Positions 56,186 through 64,000 of a stretch of 64,000 bases of DNA are shown in pieces. Where the stretch lies: positions 1 through 64,000 of the forward strand of contig NZ_BBKT01000017.1 of NCBI RefSeq assembly GCF_000747665.1, in the 5' to 3' direction. Under the pieces are notes generated by a model. The model searched no databases. It saw nothing but the letters and a program-made list of their open reading frames with translations, and had not been told where the DNA came from. The stretch is from Thermoanaerobacterium saccharolyticum (GTDB taxonomy: Bacteria; Bacillota; Thermoanaerobacteria; Thermoanaerobacterales; Thermoanaerobacteraceae). Made by a program: the position numbers and the translations under genes. The first letter of the stretch is position 1, and each line of letters starts with the position of its first letter.

Positions 56186-56973
56186 AATAAAACCTTCCAT
56201 AAAAATCGTATTAGATTATATTTTAAATTCTTTTACAATCGCAGAAATAGAGATACGAAAATTGAAACATGATCCAACAGAACTACTTACAAGAGCAGTT
56301 CAACCAGTTTTATGGCTTCTTATCTTTGGTCAGGCATTTTCCAGGATACGAGCCATACCTACAGGAAATGTCAACTATCAGACGTTTATGGCTCCAGGCA
56401 TCTTAGCTCAATCAATGATGTTCATATCCATATTTTATGGTTTAAGCATAATTTGGGATAAAGATCAGGGAATACTTCAAAAGCTCATTGCAATGCCTGT
56501 TCCTCGAGCAGCTTTTGTCACAGGAAAGGCATTTGGAGCAGGAGTAAGAGCAATAAGCCAAGTAATAATAATATTGTTTTTGGCATTTTTGCTAAGACTT
56601 GACATAAAGTGGAGCATTTTAAATGTAATAATGAGCATATTGACAATCGTGTTAGGTGCCGCATTTTTTTTCTTCTTTGTCAATGGCTTTAGCAGCCATA
56701 GTAAAAAGCAGAGAAAGATTTATGGGAATAGGACAGGTTATAACGATGCCATTGTTTTTTGCCAGCAATGCAATCTATCCAATACAAATAATGCCACATT
56801 GGCTTCAAATAGTAGCAAGAATCAATCCGTTAAGTTATGTTGTTGAACTTTTACGTGGATATCTCATAAACGGCAGTGTATCACAAGCAGGCTTTTCATG
56901 GATGGTACTCATAGCTGCCACCGTCATAATTCAGATAATATCAGCAATTTTATATCCGCATATAGTAACATAG
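56142..56973 (+). CDS. ABC-2 type exporter permease (frameshifted in this sequence)
   Basis: ABC-2 membrane subunit for the preceding ATPase. The N-terminal part has an amphipathic region (EIEIRKLKHDPTELLTRAVQ) and TM segments with QTFMAPGILAQSMMFISIFY. At the T8 run 56664-56671 the frame breaks. Removing one T continues GAAFFSSLSMALAAIVKSRE, RFMGIGQVITMPLFFASNAI and YPIQIMPHWLQIVARINPLS YVVELLRG, which is the classic ABC-2 signature region. The joined protein has 276 residues, normal for the family. Together with MarR and the ATPase it forms a drug-efflux-type operon. Confidence 0.85.
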
Positions 56974-56974
56974 A

Positions 56975-57052
56975 ACCGCTTTTCACTTGATATGCCATGG
57001 TAGAGTAGCAAAATGCTACTCCATCATGCAGCATGTCGTGCAAAGCGGTTTA
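56975..57052. terminator. Large nested hairpin between convergent genes
   Basis: Outer arms AACCGCTTT and AAAGCGGTT enclose a second arm pair (ATGCCATGGTAGAGTAGCA against TGCTACTCCATCATGCAGCAT, imperfect). The GAGTAGCA-aaa-TGCTACTC core is perfect. It probably ends both transcripts, although T runs are weak. Confidence 0.5.
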
Positions 57053-57055
57053 AAT

Positions 57056-59666
57056 TTATCTATTTTTAAATAATGTTGCTTTTACTATTTCCATAATTGC
57101 TAAAGGCAGTAGTGACAACATAATTACTACATCCCAATCGTATATATTTATGTTTTTTATATCAAAAATTGTATTCAATGGAGTCAATATGACTATAAGC
57201 TGAAGGAATATGGATGCTAATAGTGCAAGCACCATGTATTTATTTTTAAATAAGCCAATCTTAAACACTGATTTGATGGATCTTGCGTTCAACGCCTGTG
57301 AAAGCTGTGAAAAAGTCAAAACGGCAAACGCCATAGTTCTTGCATTAGTCAGATTTTCCCTAAGCCCAAGCAGAAATGCTATAAAAGATACTAAGCCTAT
57401 CATGATGCCTTCGATTGGTATTCTGTACATAAGACCGTCTGAAAATATGTTTTCATCTTTTGGCCTTGGTTTTTTGGACATTATTTCCTTATCAGCAGGT
57501 TCCACACCCAAAGCAAGAGCAGGTAAGCTATCTGTCACTAAATTAACCCACAATATATGGATCGGCTTAAGGGGCATTGGCATACCAGCTAAAGTAGCAA
57601 TCAAAAGAACAAGTATTTCACCAATATTGCATGATAAAAGGTAGTGTATGGATTTTTTTATGTTTTCATAAATGGTTCTTCCTTCTTCTACAGCAGCCAC
57701 AATAGTTGCAAAATTATCATCTGTAAGCACCATATCAGCAGAATCTTTTGCCACATCTGTGCCTGTAATACCCATTGCAGCACCTATATCAGCCTGCTTT
57801 AGCGCTGGTGCATCATTTACACCGTCGCCAGTCATAGCCACCACCGCATTGTTTTTCTGCCAAGCTTTTACTATCCTCATTTTATGCTCTGGAGAAACTC
57901 TCGCATACACTGATATGTTTTTTACTTTTTCGTAAAGTTCATCATCTGTCATTGTTTCCAACTCTCTGCCATCCACAGACATATCATCTTCATCCAAAAT
58001 GCCTAAATCTCTTGCAATAGCTACAGCAGTAATCTTATGATCACCTGTTATCATGACAGGTTTTATACCGGCATTTTTGCATATTCTAACAGAATCTCTT
58101 ACTTCATCTCTTGGCGGATCTATCATTCCTAAAAGCCCAACAAATACAAGATCTTTCTCCACCTCAAGGCTTTCTAATCTTTCTGGCACACTATCAATAT
58201 CTTTAAAAGATATAGCCAAAACTCTTAAAGCATCTTTCCCCATATTTTCATTTTCGATTTTAATTTTTGCCTTATCGTCATCGCTCAATTCTACTATTTT
58301 GCCATCTTTTAATATGTATCTACATCTTTCGATGACACTATCAAATGCTCCTTTTGTTATGACCTTATAATTTTTATCATTTGATTTGTGGATGGTAGTC
58401 ATCATTTTTCGATCAGAATCAAATGGAATTTCGGCAACTCGCGGAAATTCTTTTTCTAACTCCGATTTTTTAGATACATATTTTTCACATGCTGATACTA
58501 TAGCGACTTCAGTTGGATCTCCAAAGCTTTTACCTGACTCATCAATAAATGCGTCTGTGCAAAGTACACCCTGCTCCAAAATAAATCCTGCCTTGCTGTC
58601 ATATCCTTTAGTTAAGTCTATCTCTTTAAAATCAACAAAAACTTTCACTACAGTCATCTTGTTTTGAGTTAAAGTACCTGTTTTATCAGAACATATCACA
58701 TTTGCACTGCCTAATGTCTCCACTGCAGGAAGTCTTCTTAATATAGCATTTCTCTTTATCATCTTCTGTACGCCTAATGCTAAAGTGATAGTGACAATTG
58801 CTGGCAGTCCTTCAGGAATTGCAGCAACAGCAAGGCTTACAGATGTCATAAACATATCAAATACTGGCCTTTTTTCCATAACACCAATCCCAAATATTAT
58901 GCCACAAATGATAAGTGCTCCTGTGCCCAGATATTTTCCCAGTTGCTCTAACTTTATCTGAAGAGGCGTCATCGTCGTCTCATCATCATCTAACATCTTC
59001 GCTATTTTCCCCATCTCTGTGCTCATACCTGTCTCGGTCACTACAAATAAACCTCTGCCATATGTAACGACTGTTCCCATGTATACCATGTTTAATCTAT
59101 CACCGATATTGAGATTTTTGTCTTTTAACTTGCTAGAAGTCTTTTCTGACGGAACAGATTCACCTGTGAGAGCCGACTCATCTATCTTCAGATTTGCAGA
59201 CTCTATTATCCTTCCATCAGCAGGCACAAAATTTCCTGCTTCTAAAAACACTACATCACCAGGAACGATATACTGTGACTCTATCTCAACAACTTTTCCA
59301 TCTCTTAGTACACGTGACACCGGCGCAGACAATTTTTTTAAGTGCTTCAAGAGACTTCTCTGCATTATTTTCTTGTATCATACCTAAAAAAGCATTTAAC
59401 AAGATTATGAATAAAATTATTACTGCATCTGTAATTTCACCCAGAAAAAATGAAACAATAGATGCAATTATCAAAATAATCACCATGTAATCTTTAAATT
59501 GATCCAAAAACATAGACAACATAGTTCGCTTTTTCTTCTCACTTAAAATGTTAGCGCCATACTTTTCTAACCTTTCTTTAGCATCTTTTGATGAAAGCCC
59601 CTCCTTAGCATCCACATTTAATTCATTTAAAACTTCTTCTACATCATAAATCCAGCTTTCCTTCAT
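57056..59666 (-). CDS. P-type cation ATPase, probably Mn2+/Ca2+ exporter (frameshifted in this sequence)
   Basis: P2A-type (SERCA/PMR1-like) pump. The N-terminus (ESWIYDVEEVLNELNVDAKE) and first two TM segments lie in one frame. At the A7 run 59333-59339 one base must be removed to join AEKSLEALKK to LSAPVSRVLRDGKVVEIESQ. The rest has the actuator TGES (DESALTGESVPSEK), the ion-site helix VAAIPEGLPAIVTITLALGV, the phosphorylation site ICSDKTGTLTQNKMTV, MTGDHKITAVAIARDLG and MTGDGVNDAPALKQADIGAA. The joined length is 869 residues. It would usually be called a calcium ATPase, but the manganese riboswitch directly upstream argues for Mn2+ export. Confidence 0.9.
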
Positions 59667-59704
59667 CTTATTCCTCCTAGTTCTTAAATTTATGGTATAA
59701 ATAA

Positions 59705-59742
59705 AGACCTTTATTTTGTATTATTCCACAAAATAAAGGTCT
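59705..59742 (-). terminator. Expression-platform hairpin of the manganese riboswitch
   Basis: AGACCTTTATTTTG and CAAAATAAAGGTCT form a perfect 14-bp stem with a 10-base loop. Its upstream arm on the minus strand reuses the 3' end of the aptamer (GAGACCTTTA), so aptamer folding and this hairpin exclude each other. The T run after it is short (TCTTTATTTAT). Confidence 0.75.
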
Positions 59743-59820
59743 CACTCGCAAATTTGCTTAACCAGCCGGGTGTTTCTCACCGTACTGACGACTGATTAAC
59801 GAAGAGTTACTCCCCTTTAG
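59734..59820 (-). ncRNA. yybP-ykoY manganese riboswitch aptamer
   Basis: The minus strand begins CTAAAGGGGAGTAACTC and ends GCGAGTGAGACCTTTA. AAAGGGGAGUA at the 5' side, the internal GUGAGAAACACCCGGCUGGU-type segment and GAGACCUUUA at the 3' side are the conserved blocks of the yybP-ykoY motif. Known members bind Mn2+ and turn genes on when Mn2+ is high. P1 pairs TAAAGG with CCTTTA. Confidence 0.88.
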
Positions 59821-59823
59821 ACT

Positions 59824-59852
59824 ATTATAGCATATTTATTGGACAATATCAC
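59824..59852 (-). promoter_or_regulatory. Promoter of the riboswitch and P-type ATPase
   Basis: GTGATA (59847-59852), 17-base spacer, TATAAT (59824-59829) on the minus strand, placing transcription start at the first bases of the aptamer. The promoter overlaps the 3' end of the Spo0E-like gene. Confidence 0.65.
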
Positions 59853-60030
59853 CATTTGTGCGATATTTTTTCGATTTCGTCGTACAATATAGCACGATTA
59901 GATCGTCGAGTTTGCGGCTTAAGTCAAGAATCATCTCGTATTTTACTTCTTCTTGCTTTATCAAATCATCAAGTTCATCTCGTAAATTGCTAATCTGTTC
60001 TTCCAATACAGATATCTTATTGTACATCAT
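59836..60030 (-). CDS. Spo0E-like sporulation regulatory protein
   Basis: About 64 residues: MYNKISVLEEQISNLRDELD, DLIKQEEVKYEMILDLSRKL and DDLIVLYCTTKSKKY. The two-helix pattern with an S-[QR]-x-L-D-x-L-I-x-x-[YF] end is the Spo0E family, whose members dephosphorylate Spo0A~P. Here SRKLDDLI replaces the common SQELDKLI. I start at the ATG pair at 60025-60030 because AAAGGGGA precedes it; upstream codons have no ribosome binding site. Confidence 0.8.
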   Translation of the reverse strand: MMYNKISVLEEQISNLRDELDDLIKQEEVKYEMILDLSRKLDDLIVLYCTTKSKKYRTNGDIVQ

Positions 60031-60108
60031 TAGTTCCCCTTTTCTAAAAATCGCATATACAATTTTATCATTAGGAACCAAAAAATTCAATAGGATAATG
60101 TAGAAATT

Positions 60109-60312
60109 TCATCTAATTTTTTCCACTAATTTTGACAATTTCTTATATATATCTACTATATCTCGTCCATATTCTATCTCCCAATCTTCACATCCCTCGC
60201 TAACTGTCAAAATTTCGCCATTATTAATGCATCTTAATATGTCATCAGTTGAAATTTTTTGCTTGATTTTTTCCAACAAGTCTTTTAACGATGACATTTC
60301 AATGTTTTCCAT
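60109..60312 (-). CDS. Hypothetical 67-residue protein
   Basis: A small, charged, mostly helical protein: SSLKDLLEKIKQKISTDDIL, RCINNGEILTVSEGCEDWEI, then EYGRDIVDIYKKLSKLVEKI. A ribosome binding site (AGGAGT) precedes the ATG. No family recognised. It lies next to the Spo0E-like gene and could be co-regulated with it. Confidence 0.5.
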   Translation of the reverse strand: MENIEMSSLKDLLEKIKQKISTDDILRCINNGEILTVSEGCEDWEIEYGRDIVDIYKKLSKLVEKIR

Positions 60313-60399
60313 TTTAGCTCAACTCCTATAGAATATTCTAACTATAGTTATATATTCTATAAATGTTATTATTTTCCTGCATGCCTCTTAAATTTTTTT

Positions 60400-61584
60400 T
60401 TACTCTTTTGATATTAAGTTAATTGCTTTGTCTAACGCCAATCCCACTTTCTCCGCTTTGCCACTTCCTTGGCATGTTTTTTGATTGCCTCCACCGTTTC
60501 CTTCTATAACGTTCAAAATCTCTTTAAAAAACGAATTAATGTCTATATCAACATCATCTGACCTTGATATGACTATATTGCCGCAATCTGCAACGCTGCC
60601 TAAAATGCAAATAGTCCCTTTCTCTTTCGTAATTATCTGCGATAAAGCTCGCAATTCTTTCATATCTTTATCATTAAATGTTTTTGCCACCATCTTAAAT
60701 TTTTTTAAATTTATTGACTCTGCGATTAATTTTTCAGCCTCATATTGAAGTATATTGTCTCTCATTCTATTTAATTCCCTTTTTAGTTCTTTATTTTCAT
60801 CCAATATCTTATCGATCTTTTCTAAGACTTCTTCGTCCTTTGCAGATAGCAGCACTATTAGTCTGTTTATGTAATTATTTTTCTTAAAATAATCATCAAT
60901 TGCCCTAAATCCACAGACGAATTCAATCCTTAAGCCCTTTTTTGTTCTTTCAAATTTTTTTATCTTTACGATTCCTATTTCACCTAAATTTTTCACGTGA
61001 GTACCACCACATGGTGAATAGTCAAAGTCTTTAATCTCCACTATTCTTATATTTTCGTCAACTTTAGGCTTTTTTCTTAAAGGTAATTTTTCTAAATCAT
61101 CGTTTTTTACAAAGTACGAAGCAACAGGTAAATTTAAATATATAAGCCTATTTGTTTCAATCTCGACTTCTTTAAGATTATCTTCGCTTAGATCGCTATT
61201 GGTCAATGTAATATGTGAGCCATCATCTCCAATGCTAAAACTATCTGTTTCTGCATTAAATAGCTTATAAAATACTGCTGACAAAAGATGCTGACCACTA
61301 TGCTGCTGCATGTTGTCAAATCTCTTTTTCCAATCTATCTCACAACTTACCAAATCATTTTGGGGAGGCGTTTTCAAAACATGGATGACTTTATCATCTT
61401 TTAAAAAGACATTTTCAACCTTTATGCCGTCGATAAATCCGCTATCTGCTGGTTGTCCACCGCTTTCAGGGTAAAAATACGTCTTATCAAGTATAACTTC
61501 GCAATATTCATCAGTAACATTAATATCGATGACTTTTGCAGTAAAGGAGCTTTTATAGCTGTCATAATAGTACAATTTATCCAT
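60400..61584 (-). CDS. Alanyl-tRNA editing protein AlaX (long form with DHHA1 domain)
   Basis: Free-standing editing enzyme that deacylates Ser- or Gly-tRNA(Ala). It has 394 residues. Residues 30-60 contain YFYPESGGQPADSGFIDGI, the AlaRS-like N-terminal barrel. The zinc editing site is QQHSGQHLLSAVF (H-x3-H) and CGGTHVKNLGEIGIV (C-x3-H). A coiled coil (EKIDKILDENKELKRELNRM) leads to a DHHA1 domain ending NGGGNQKTCQGSGKAEKVGL-like. No aminoacylation domain is present, so it is not AlaRS itself. Confidence 0.93.
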   Translation of the reverse strand: MDKLYYYDSYKSSFTAKVIDINVTDEYCEVILDKTYFYPESGGQPADSGFIDGIKVENVFLKDDKVIHVLKTPPQNDLVSCEIDWKKRFDNMQQHSGQHLLSAVFYKLFNAETDSFSIGDDGSHITLTNSDLSEDNLKEVEIETNRLIYLNLPVASYFVKNDDLEKLPLRKKPKVDENIRIVEIKDFDYSPCGGTHVKNLGEIGIVKIKKFERTKKGLRIEFVCGFRAIDDYFKKNNYINRLIVLLSAKDEEVLEKIDKILDENKELKRELNRMRDNILQYEAEKLIAESINLKKFKMVAKTFNDKDMKELRALSQIITKEKGTICILGSVADCGNIVISRSDDVDIDINSFFKEILNVIEGNGGGNQKTCQGSGKAEKVGLALDKAINLISKE

Positions 61585-61605
61585 TTCATATCCTCCTTAA
61601 AGTCT

Positions 61606-61634
61606 AAAACGCATGGACTATCCATGCGTTTTTT
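61606..61634 (-). terminator. Rho-independent terminator after ilvE
   Basis: AAAACGCATGGA, loop CTA, TCCATGCGTTTT: a perfect 12-bp stem just after the ilvE stop, with T on the minus strand side. It separates ilvE from the AlaX gene. Confidence 0.85.
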
Positions 61635-61635
61635 T

Positions 61636-62508
61636 TTAATATACCTTTGTTCCATACAAGGTTCTCACATTTTTAAATTCTTCAATGATCTTTTTAGTAA
61701 TCTCACCAGGTTTACCGTCACCGATTACTCTCTTGTCAACTTCAGTTACAGGAATTGCTTCTGCAGCAGTACCTGTCAAAAAGCATTCATCTGCAGTGTA
61801 CACATTGAAAAGTGAAAAATACTTTTCTACAACTGGTATTCCAAGTTTATTTGCTATATCAATGACAGTAGCTCTTGTAATGCCCCCTAAAGCTCCAGCA
61901 GCAGATGGCGGTGTATATAAAGTTCCATCAGATACAATAAAAACATTGTCACCTGTACATTCTGCGACATACCCTTCTATATTTAATAAAAGAGCTTCTG
62001 GATATCCTGCTTTTACAGCTTCAATCTTTGCCAATATATTGTTAAGATAATTCAGAGATTTAATCTGTGGGTCTAATGTTTGAATGGAGTTGCGCCTAAA
62101 CGTAGATGTGATAATTTTTAATCCATTTTGGTACATCTCATCAGGATACAATGTGATCTTATCTGCAATGATAACTACTGTAGGCTTTGAACATTTGTAG
62201 GGATCGAGCCCCAAATCACCTTTCCCTCTTGAAACAACTAATCTTATGTATGCATCTTTTAAGTTGTTTCTCCTCACAGTTTCCAAGACTTTATCGGCCA
62301 TTTCTTCTTTAGAGTATGGCATATCTAAAAGAAGTGCCTTAGCCATATTGTAAAGTCTTTTTAAGTGATCATCTAATTTAAAAACAACACCATCATAAGC
62401 CCTTATCCCTTCAAAAACACCGTCACCATAAAGAAATCCATGGTCAAAAACCGAAACAGCCGCTTTTTCACTATCTACAAACTCACCATCAAGAAAAACT
62501 ATAGACAT
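61636..62508 (-). CDS. ilvE: Branched-chain amino acid aminotransferase
   Basis: PLP-dependent class IV transaminase for the last step of Val, Leu and Ile synthesis. It has 290 residues: FDHGFLYGDGVFEGIRAYDG near 21-40, the PLP Lys at about 150 (LDPQIKSLNYLNNILAKIEA), GYVAECTGDNVFIVSDGTLY with the catalytic-site E and N, and ECFLTGTAAEAIPVTEVDKR. D-amino acid transaminase is a less likely alternative, given the RAYDG and TGTAAE context. Confidence 0.92.
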   Translation of the reverse strand: MSIVFLDGEFVDSEKAAVSVFDHGFLYGDGVFEGIRAYDGVVFKLDDHLKRLYNMAKALLLDMPYSKEEMADKVLETVRRNNLKDAYIRLVVSRGKGDLGLDPYKCSKPTVVIIADKITLYPDEMYQNGLKIITSTFRRNSIQTLDPQIKSLNYLNNILAKIEAVKAGYPEALLLNIEGYVAECTGDNVFIVSDGTLYTPPSAAGALGGITRATVIDIANKLGIPVVEKYFSLFNVYTADECFLTGTAAEAIPVTEVDKRVIGDGKPGEITKKIIEEFKNVRTLYGTKVY

Positions 62509-62582
62509 TATGACTCCTCCTAATCTATCTAAAATATATTATTGTAGATTATACCACTTTGAAATTTTTAAGTCAATTAAAC

Positions 62583-62610
62583 AAAAAGCCCCCTAAAAGG
62601 GACTTTTCGT
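62583..62610 (-). terminator. Terminator after the ferredoxin gene
   Basis: AAAAAGCCCCC-TAAAA-GGGACTTTT; on the minus strand GGGGGCTTTTTG follows the loop. It lies just after the ferredoxin stop. Confidence 0.7.
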
Positions 62611-62615
62611 TAATC

Positions 62616-62786
62616 TTATTCAGCCTTAATAGCTCCTGTTGGACATACTGGTTCACATGCACCACAATCTATACATGTATCAGCATCCACTTCGTATTTT
62701 CCTGTACCTTCGTGAATAGCATCTACAGGGCATTCTGCAGCGCAAGCACCACAGCTTATGCATTCGTCTGTAATAATATGTGCCAT
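62616..62786 (-). CDS. 2[4Fe-4S] ferredoxin
   Basis: A 56-residue clostridial-type electron carrier. It starts MAHIITDECISCGACAAECP and continues VDAIHEGTGKYEVDADTCID, then CGACEPVCPTGAIKAE. Two complete C-x2-C-x2-C-x3-C-P motifs bind two [4Fe-4S] clusters. Internal symmetry is clear. AGGGGGG lies 9 bases before the ATG at 62784-62786. In anaerobes of this kind it accepts electrons from pyruvate:ferredoxin oxidoreductase and supplies hydrogenase or Nfn-type transhydrogenase, whose homologue lies close by. Confidence 0.96.
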   Translation of the reverse strand: MAHIITDECISCGACAAECPVDAIHEGTGKYEVDADTCIDCGACEPVCPTGAIKAE

Positions 62787-62906
62787 TGTCATATCCCCCC
62801 TTTTATGTATACAGTATATAACTTCAAAGGATATTATATAGCATTTAACCTAATATGTAAACACTCAAAACAAGTTGGTTTTTTATAAAAAATTTTTAAC
62901 ACCCCC

Positions 62907-62935
62907 TTGTCAAAAATAAAAACCCATGCTATAAT
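62907..62935 (+). promoter_or_regulatory. Promoter of the tRNA-Gln/tRNA-Glu operon
   Basis: TTGTCA (62907-62912), 17-base spacer, TATAAT (62930-62935), 16 bases before the first tRNA. Confidence 0.8.
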
Positions 62936-62951
62936 AAGTTCTGTCAGTTGA

Positions 62952-63025
62952 TGCCGAATGGTGTAACGGTAGCACCGGTGACTCTGGATCATCTAGTCTA
63001 GGTTCGAATCCTAGTTCGGCAGCCA
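62952..63025 (+). tRNA. tRNA-Gln (anticodon CTG)
   Basis: 74 nt including encoded CCA. The acceptor stem is TGCCGAA/TTCGGCA and the T-arm TAGGTTCGAATCCTA. The anticodon stem GGTGA/TCATC encloses the loop CTCTGGA, giving anticodon CTG (Gln, CAG codon). G73 precedes CCA. Confidence 0.95.
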
Positions 63026-63031
63026 ATATTT

Positions 63032-63104
63032 GGCCTTATCGTCTAGTGGCCTAGGACATCGCCCTCTCACGGCGAAGACAGGGGTTCGACTCCCCTTAAG
63101 GCTA
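63032..63104 (+). tRNA. tRNA-Glu (anticodon CTC)
   Basis: 73 nt, CCA not encoded. The acceptor stem is GGCCTTA/TAAGGCT with a terminal G-U pair. The anticodon stem TCGCC/GGCGA encloses the loop CTCTCAC, giving anticodon CTC (Glu, GAG codon). The T-arm is GGGGTTCGACTCCCC. It starts 6 bases after tRNA-Gln, so both come from one transcript. Confidence 0.95.
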
Positions 63105-63109
63105 CTTCT

Positions 63110-63142
63110 AAAAACATCGCTTTAAAAAGCGATGTTTTTTTT
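63110..63142 (+). terminator. Terminator of the tRNA operon
   Basis: AAAACATCGCTT, short A/T loop, AAGCGATGTTTT followed by TTTT. It lies 6 bases after tRNA-Glu. Confidence 0.88.
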
Positions 63143-63235
63143 ATGTTTAAAGTTAAGCAAATTTTAGAGACAAAAACACCATTTATTGCATTTGACTATA
63201 TACAGCGCAATTAAATGGTGTTTTACAGTTAAAAA

Positions 63236-64000
<765 letters not shown>

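Overview
The window looks like chromosomal DNA of an AT-rich, anaerobic, spore-forming and probably thermophilic Firmicute. Thermoanaerobacterium or Thermoanaerobacter is my best inference, from gene order and gene content rather than from a database match. Supporting genes are gpr, spoIIP, cwlD, yqfC/yqfD and a Spo0E-like gene (sporulation), a 2[4Fe-4S] ferredoxin and a GltA/NfnB-type flavoprotein (anaerobic metabolism), type III glutamine synthetase, PPDK with its regulator, and the conserved comEC-holA-rpsT-gpr-spoIIP-lepA-hemW-hrcA-grpE-dnaK-dnaJ-prmA-rsmE-mtaB-hinT-rpsU-yqeY-yqfCD-phoH-pgpH-ybeY-dgkA-era-recO-glyS block.

Layout. 1-7 kb is an accessory, transposon-scarred region. It holds remnants of a copper-amine-oxidase-like domain, an IS4-type and an IS21-type transposase, an intact DDE insertion sequence, an MFS exporter, and a large unrecognised protein that I read as a clan-CD (C25/CHAT-like) cysteine peptidase with a zinc ribbon. 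7-12.5 kb holds glnN and the trans-translation/RNA-decay cluster rnr-smpB-tmRNA followed by tRNA-Ala. 12.6-16.1 kb is a graveyard: a damaged membrane protein, an M48-like metallopeptidase, a LuxR-type regulator, a C39-like peptidase fragment and a PepSY-like gene whose start codon is lost. 16.1-55 kb is mostly minus-strand housekeeping: ppdK-ppsR, glyS, recO-deoC-era, the phoH/pgpH/ybeY cluster, ribosome and tRNA modification genes, the HrcA/CIRCE heat-shock operon, lepA, an envelope group (GT4 glycosyltransferase and an alkaline-phosphatase-like membrane protein), sporulation genes and comEC-holA. 55-64 kb holds a MarR-ABC exporter operon, a P-type cation ATPase behind a manganese (yybP-ykoY) riboswitch, Spo0E-like and AlaX genes, ilvE, ferredoxin, tRNA-Gln and tRNA-Glu, and the 3' part of gltA/nfnB.

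A cross-cutting feature is that eight single-base frameshifts in otherwise well-conserved genes (era, holA, comEC twice, the DUF4342 gene, a glycosyltransferase, an ABC permease and the P-type ATPase) all lie in A or T runs of 7-9, and all are repaired by removing one base. Because era and holA should be essential, this points to systematic +1 homopolymer errors in the sequence, or less likely to a mutator lineage or transcriptional slippage. The damaged genes at 12.6-15.6 kb differ: they carry stop codons and the two homopolymer breaks I could read need a base added, so I think they are truly decayed.

The most promising candidate for something undescribed is the minus-strand cassette at 2.8-5.2 kb. 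It contains the His/Cys peptidase-like protein with a C-terminal zinc ribbon, translationally coupled to an upstream gene that an IS element has cut off. The most secure regulatory finding is the Mn2+ riboswitch in front of an ATPase that would otherwise be called a calcium pump.
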